Assembly: GCA_007115705.1 (NCBI GenBank)
Contig: QXEO01000236.1
Span: 3,135,434-3,199,433 of the forward strand
Length of the DNA stretch: 64,000 nt
DNA from: Dactylis glomerata
Lineage: Eukaryota > Streptophyta > Magnoliopsida > Poales > Poaceae
Reading direction: 5' to 3'
The translations under genes and the position numbers were made by a program. Below, in pieces: positions 58,515 to 64,000 of the stretch (within the stretch, counting starts at the first letter, position 1; each line of letters starts with the position of its first letter). Under the pieces are notes generated by a model. The model was not told the origin of the DNA and made no database searches. It was given only the letters and a program-made list of their open reading frames with translations.

Positions 58515-59645
58515 TCAATCCCAACGCGGCCATGAAGTGGCATCTCCAAAGTATGACAAAGAAGTACCTTTGTCCTGATACGAGCTCGAGGGCGCCCTGG
58601 TATGGTACACGGTGTAGTAGTCAGCTGGCGCCTCCTCTTCCTCCTGGTCCTCGATGCCATGCTGTATGTGGAAGCCAAGCAACCTAAGCTGCTCATCCAA
58701 CTCCTCCTTCGAGCGCGACCATGGTCTCCTGCAAATACTGAACAAACTGGGCTGCGACAAGGGAACTTCCCTTTCATCTCCATCAGTAAATAACATTATG
58801 TAAACTAGTTTTCCTGCACATGAGTTAGCAGTAACAAAGTGATGGATCTTCATGGCAGCAAGATCAAGTCTCTGTGGGACTAACAATGTATCATTAGGAG
58901 CAATAGAAAGGCCCAAAGCAGCAACAATGTGCGCAGCAATAATGCCTCCATAAATAGGTCCCCTAGCAGCTAGGCGACGAGCAATGAGAGCACCGAGGCT
59001 GTACTTTTTACTAACATCAAGCGCAGTAGCTAGAAAAGCTAAATGATAGTTAGAAATATTGCTAGTGTTCTCTCTACCAAGAATACTAGTGGCAAGATAG
59101 TAAGCAAAGTATCGAATAGCTGGGAGCTGAATATTTTTTATCTTGCCACGCTGGGCTGTGTGGTCATCATCATTGGTCACCCCTCGGTAGAGCTCTAGCA
59201 AATCAGCAGGTCGGTTCTGAATCTTCTTTGCTGTCCCAAACATGGTGATACCTAGGATGCAGCAAAATCTCTCCAAAGACATGGTGATAGACTTATCATA
59301 AATTTTAAATGCGATAGATGGCTTGAAAGAGGAGTTAGTAAATTTAAAACTCTCAACAAAAATCTTTGTGAGCATAGCATATTGATTACTCTCATAAAGC
59401 ATGTATGTAGTCAATCCAACCCTGTCAACAAGGAGTAGGAAATCATCAAGGATCCCTGCATCACTCAAAAAGTTAGTACAAGGGAAAGTAGATGGATGTG
59501 CATCTCCATCATCCCCCTCATCACCAATGCTTGGTGACATAAGATCTTCATTGTAGGATGTCCAAAATTGAGTAGTTGATCTCGAAGGCCTTGATGACCT
59601 TGGTGCTTCTCTCTCAAAGATCTCTCCATAAGTGTGATTATACAT
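58515..59645 (-). CDS. ATHILA ORF1-family protein of the retroelement
   Basis: This is an open frame of 376 residues from ATG 59645 (MYNHTYGEIFEREA). The central part (DDFLLLVDRVGLTTYMLYES ... ITMSLERFCCILGI ... IRYFAYYLATSILGRENT) matches the ATHILA ORF1 family of plant Athila retroelements, whose role is not known. The C-terminus is acidic (DQEEEEAPADYY). The frame is intact although the element lacks pol. No transmembrane segment is convincing. Confidence 0.7.
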   Translation of the reverse strand: MYNHTYGEIFEREAPRSSRPSRSTTQFWTSYNEDLMSPSIGDEGDDGDAHPSTFPCTNFLSDAGILDDFLLLVDRVGLTTYMLYESNQYAMLTKIFVESFKFTNSSFKPSIAFKIYDKSITMSLERFCCILGITMFGTAKKIQNRPADLLELYRGVTNDDDHTAQRGKIKNIQLPAIRYFAYYLATSILGRENTSNISNYHLAFLATALDVSKKYSLGALIARRLAARGPIYGGIIAAHIVAALGLSIAPNDTLLVPQRLDLAAMKIHHFVTANSCAGKLVYIMLFTDGDEREVPLSQPSLFSICRRPWSRSKEELDEQLRLLGFHIQHGIEDQEEEEAPADYYTVYHTRAPSSSYQDKGTSLSYFGDATSWPRWD

Positions 59646-60481
59646 TTCCCTTCTCTGAAATTTTTAAACAAACCTCATAAAAATGATTTTGAGACAAACA
59701 AATGTAGGAAACTACTATAGGGAGTTGCAAGAGGGCTAACATGCATCAAAATAACTTATCTAAGCAATAGAACAAGCATGCAAACTCATTTAACCTGTCA
59801 CCTATAGTGCTAAAATACTCAAGAAATACTCCACTAAATAAAATTCTACTTGGACAATCGAAGGAGTCACATACCGGAGAACAATTGCTCCAAATCTTAG
59901 CAGCAAAGATGGGCTGACCAAGGAGATCGAAAATCGCAAGCAAGAACAGCAAGAACTCGTGTTTGAGATATGGAGTGAAGATATTTCGGGAAAGAGAGTG
60001 AAGTGGCTGGTGGAGAGGTAAGTGGAGGGCCAGGGGGCCCACACCATGCCACAGCGCGGCCTGGCCCTGGACGCACCACCATGTGGTGTGGTGGCATGGT
60101 GGGTGCCCCTGGGGTGTCCCAGGTGCCTCTCTGCCACAAATTTGACATAAAAAATTTAAAAGAATTTTCTAGAATTTTTTGAGAAACTTTATTTTCGAGG
60201 ATTTTTCAGAAATTGACAAGAGATTAAAAACTTGGGAAAATGAAGATGGAACGATAGAAAGCAAATCCAACCCAAGTCTACAGCAGCTCTAAGATACTCT
60301 AATTATGCAACTAATAAGCGGAAACAAAAGTAAGCAAGATGGAAACATGAGTAAACAAAAGTAAATGCGGTGAAAACATAGTTTTTTCATTCATTCAAAA
60401 ACCGCTTTGTTAACAAGGTTGATCAAGTCTTGTTACCAAACCAATTTTCTATGAAGAAAAACTTTGCATTTCACTAAATGA

Positions 60482-63042
60482 TTATGTTACCTCAACCTTG
60501 ATAGGCATAGTCCCCACCATAACAATTTTATATTCTTCCTTGGGCTTTAGCTTTGAACAATCAATTTCTCCAACTTTGATGGTCTCAATATTTTTGATTG
60601 AGTTTAGACCATATTTTCTATCAATCTTCTTGGGAAAATAAACCATGTGCTCTTTATCATGGACATTAAAAGTTACTTTCCCTTGGTTGCAATCAATAAC
60701 AGCACCTGTAGTGTTTAGAAAAGGTCTCCCAAGAATAACAGACATATTATCATCTTCACAACAAAGTCAGTCAATATCAAACAATTATTAGCCACTTGAA
60801 CAGGAACATTCTCACATATACCAATAGGAATAGTAGTAGACTTATCAACCATTTGCAAAGATATATCGGTTGATATCAATTTTTCTAGATCAAGTCTCTT
60901 ATATAGAGAAAAAGGCACGACACTAACTCTGGCTTCCAAATCACACAAAGCAGTTCTAACATAGTTATTTTTAATAGAGCAAGGAATAGTTGGTATACCT
61001 GGATCTCCAAGCTTCTCTGGAACCTTATCATCGAAATAATAATTAGCAAGTAAAGTGGAAATTTCCTCACTAGGAATCTTCCTTTTGTTAGTAACAATAT
61101 CCTTCATATACTTTGAATAAGGAGGCATTTTAATAGCTTCAGTCAAAGGAATTTGCAAAAATAAAGGTTTCATCCATTCACAAAACCTGTTGTAATGTTC
61201 TTCTTCCTTGGATTTGTGTTTCTTTCCAGGAAAAGGCATTGGTTTTTGCACCCAAGGTTCTCTCTCACTACCATGTTTATTGGCAATGAAATCTTCCTTG
61301 GTGTACTTTGCATTCTTAGCAAGCTTTTCTGGTTCCTCCTCAACTTCTTCTTTATCAGAAGCATTACCACTTTCGGTTTCAGCATCAGAAATAGAAACAC
61401 TATTAGGATCCTTACCTGTTTCAGAAGATTCTGCAACCGTTTTATGCTTCTTCTTCTTTTTCTTGGAAGGAATACCATCACCTGCAACACGTTGAGAATC
61501 CTGCTTGATCCTCTTAGGATGTCCTTCAGGATATAAAGGATCCTGAGTAGAAGCACCACTTCTAGTGCTTATTTCACAAGCATGTTTTTCTCTAGAAGTA
61601 TTAACTAGCAAATCTTTTTGCACCTTAGTAAGCTGATCAATTTGAGTCTGAACCATTTGAAAATGTTTAACAAGCATCTTCACATCATTGGAGGTTCTCT
61701 CCACAATATCCTGCAACTTGTTAATAGCTCTAGAGTTCTCCAACAAATGATTCGGCACCCTCTTATTAAAGTTATCTTGCTTAACAATGAAATTATCAAA
61801 CTCATCTAAGCATTGATCAGGAGGTTTAGAGTAAGGAATATCTCTATTATCAAAGTGTTGGAGAGAGTGTACCTCAATAGTAGATGAGCGAGGGATTGGC
61901 TTACATAACTCTTCTATAGGTGGTAGATTCTTCACATCTTCAGATTTAATACCCTTCTCCTTAAGAGATTTCTTGGCTTCTCCCATCACTTCATCATTTA
62001 ATTCAATCATTTCTCTCTTCTTTGGTGTTGGCTCAGCCATAGTCCAATCATCATAATTCCGGCTTATTTTAGCCATTAATTCTTCAGCTTCAGCATGAGT
62101 TCTTTTCCTGAAAAAACAACCAGCACAACTATCCAAGTATGTCTTAGATTTGGAGTTCATTTTTAGGCAATGGCTCTCCAGGTAGTGCCCTAATTAAAGA
62201 ACAAAACCTTGCCCATGATTCAGGCAGTTTTTTCCTTTTACCTGCTCAAAGCCAAAGATTTTCTGCAAAGCAGCATGTTGAGCACTAGCAGGGAAATATT
62301 TCTGAAAGAAAGCATTAGCCAAAGAAATAGGACTATCAATAGATCCAGGAGACAAATTATTAAACCAAGCTTTAGCTGCACCTTTCAATGAAAAAGGGAA
62401 AAGTTTAGCAACAAAGTAAGTAAGCAGCTTAGTATCATCAGAAAACAAATTACTCAAAGAAGAGAGCTCATTCATATGTCCCATAGCACTTTCATTTTTA
62501 GTACCACAAAAAGGTTCTTTCTCAACAATAGATATGTAAGATAAATCCAAAGAGAAATCATAATCCTTATCAATAATATTTATGGGAGACACAACAAACT
62601 TAGCATTAGGAGATAACTTATATCTAACAGCGCGTCTTGCAAGAAGATCTCTAATAGCACCAACATCACTAGTAGCATGAAATTCATCAATAAAATCATC
62701 ATTGAGCTCAATATAAGCTTCCTCTAGATCATCACTAGGACATTCTCTAGACCCAGGTGAACTAACAGGTGTAACAGCAATGTTCCCCATTTGCTTAGTC
62801 ATAGCAATTGTAGCATCTAAGAAGGAACCTAACAAACCACTCTCATCAAGCACAGTAGAAGCGTCATCAAAACTATCAATAGCATTTTCAAACTCAGCAG
62901 AAGTAGTAGCATGTGCATGTGGTGGTGTAAGCAACTTACTCATCACAGATGGTGAATCAAGAGCAACAAAGGTGTTCAGAGTCATACCTCTTCTTGTAGT
63001 GGATGGTAATACAGGAAACTTTCCATCATGAGGTTTACCCAT
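60482..63042 (-). pseudogene. gag-protease of the second Athila-type element
   Basis: gag starts at ATG 63042 (MGKPHDGKFPVLPS) and has the Athila capsid signature (LFPFSLKGAAKAWFNNL, FFQKYFP). A stop and short deletion at about 62160-62194 break the frame before YLDSCAGCFFRKRT. A Lys-rich linker follows, then a retropepsin region where the expected active site DLGAS is DLEAR (about 60925). A further frameshift at about 60745 precedes VILGRPFLNTTGAVIDC. RT, RNase H and integrase are absent, so the element is non-autonomous or deleted. Confidence 0.82.
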
Positions 63043-63101
63043 GATGAATGGATTGCAGCGAACAATATGAATTCCAAGTGAACTTACAAATAAAGCTATG
63101 C

Positions 63102-63119
63102 TCCCCGGCAACAGCGCCA
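63102..63119 (-). other. primer-binding site of the second Athila-type element
   Basis: The minus strand reads TGGCGCTGTTGCCGGGGA, 11 bases inside the 5' LTR. It differs by one base from the TGGCGCCGTTGCCGGGGA commonly seen in Athila elements. It fixes the element's orientation as minus. Confidence 0.85.
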
Positions 63120-63130
63120 GAAAATAGTCT

Positions 63131-64000
63131 TGATGACCCACAAGTATAGGGGATCGCAATAGTCTTTGAGGGAAGTAAAGCCCAAATTTATTGATTCGAC
63201 ACAAGGGGAGCCAAAGAATACTTATAAGACTTAACAGATGAGTTGTCAATTCAACTACACCTGAAAACAGTCTAGCTCGCAGCGGTTTATCAGTAGCAAC
63301 AGTTTTATAGTAGTGGCAGTAGTAAAATAGTAGCAACAATAGTAAAATAAAGACAGTAGCGGTATCAATAGTAAACAGTAGGATTAAATACTGTAGGCAC
63401 AAGGATGGATGAACGGGCATTGCATGGACAAGATAATTCATGTAATAATCAAGACATGGGCAATTGCAGATAAATAATGATAAAGCATCCTAGTACTAAA
63501 CAACCATAGACATGTGTTCCGTATATAGTCGTATGTGCTCGCAATGAGAAATTTGCACGACATCTTCTGTCCAACCAGCCCGTTTGCAGCGAGGCCTCAA
63601 GGGAATCTACTGGTAATTAAGGTACTCCTTTTAATAAAGTATCGGAGCAAAGCATTAACACTCAGTGAACACATGTGATCCTCACATCACAGCCATCCCC
63701 TCTGGTTATCCCAATTATTGTCACTTTGGGGCCTCGGGTTCTGGACAACGATATGTGTATACAACTTGCAGGTAAGATCATAAACAACAATTATCATTAT
63801 AAAACAATAACTAGTTCATATCTGAGATCATGGCACTCGGGCCCAAAGTGACAAGCATTAAGCACAACAAGTTGCAACAATGTCATAAGCACTAACAATG
63901 GATACTAGGCACCATGCCCTAACAATCTCATAGCAATTACATGAATGATCTCATCCAATCCCTACCATCCCCTTCACCTACAGCGGGAATTACTCACACA
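63131..64000 (-). repeat. 5' LTR of the second Athila-type element, cut by the window edge
   Basis: Forward text begins TGATGACCCACAAGTATAGG and parallels 55357 onward with scattered differences and one small insertion near 63335. The remaining 500 bp or so lies beyond the window. Confidence 0.9.

Noticed and set aside
1..64000. CRISPR arrays, operons, riboswitches, tRNA or rRNA genes
   Set aside because: The direct repeats present are transposon or tandem-repeat based, no cloverleaf or rRNA motif was noticed, and the gene structure is eukaryotic.

Overview
The window looks like a piece of a large, repeat-rich grass nuclear genome, probably a Pooideae and most likely Triticeae-type. The evidence is split genes with GT-AG introns and GC-rich grass-style first exons, Stowaway, Tourist and hAT MITEs, and long LTR retrotransposons with TGATACG...CATCA ends, dual RNase H (Tat) polyproteins and ATHILA ORFs. 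There is one assembly gap (39142-39693). I see no bacterial or organellar features.

Bases 1-34000 are a gene island with four genes that read intact once spliced. They are a cinnamoyl-CoA-reductase-like SDR protein of the SNL6 type (4185-6728, +, 4 exons, 308 aa), a NERD-domain protein (17131-7788, -, 7 exons, 326 aa), a WEB-family coiled-coil protein (26114-29623, +, 3 exons, 1065 aa) and a HAIKU1-like VQ-motif protein (33855-32923, -, single exon, 310 aa). The SDR-like and NERD genes converge tail to tail. The last intron of the NERD gene is 6.66 kb because it holds an antisense chromovirus remnant (9474-14372), and the 3' LTR of that remnant is split by a Helitron-like insertion (12247-14183). 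A 2.1-kb Mutator-like element with TIRs of about 210 bp (17295-19441) sits 164 bp upstream of the NERD start codon. The intergenic space holds MITEs, two LINE fragments, a hAT MITE with a perfect 8-bp target duplication, and a 2.2-kb solo LTR with a perfect 5-bp target duplication.

Bases 34600-64000 are mostly nested retrotransposons. A frameshifted B3-domain gene copy occurs twice (34678-36001 and 39763-41086). The two copies lie in a 1613-bp repeat with no length difference and no mismatch that I noticed, and the second copy abuts the assembly gap at a (CT)n tract. A tandem series of decayed Tat-lineage Ty3/gypsy elements (LTR-stub-LTR-gag ... gag-pol-gag-pol) runs from 36354 to 55356. It is interrupted at 38072-47163 by fragments of a TGATACG-type (Athila-like) non-autonomous element, including one inverted LTR piece, and at 55357 by a second minus-strand Athila-type element that runs off the right edge.

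I found no convincing new molecular system. The points most worth checking are the SDR protein with His in place of the catalytic Tyr, the NERD gene remodelled by transposons in promoter and intron, the microhomology deletion joining a primer-binding site to reverse transcriptase, the MITE-in-MITE insertion with its apparent empty site nearby, the identical B3 repeat at the gap, and the in-frame amber codon shared by both Tat copies.
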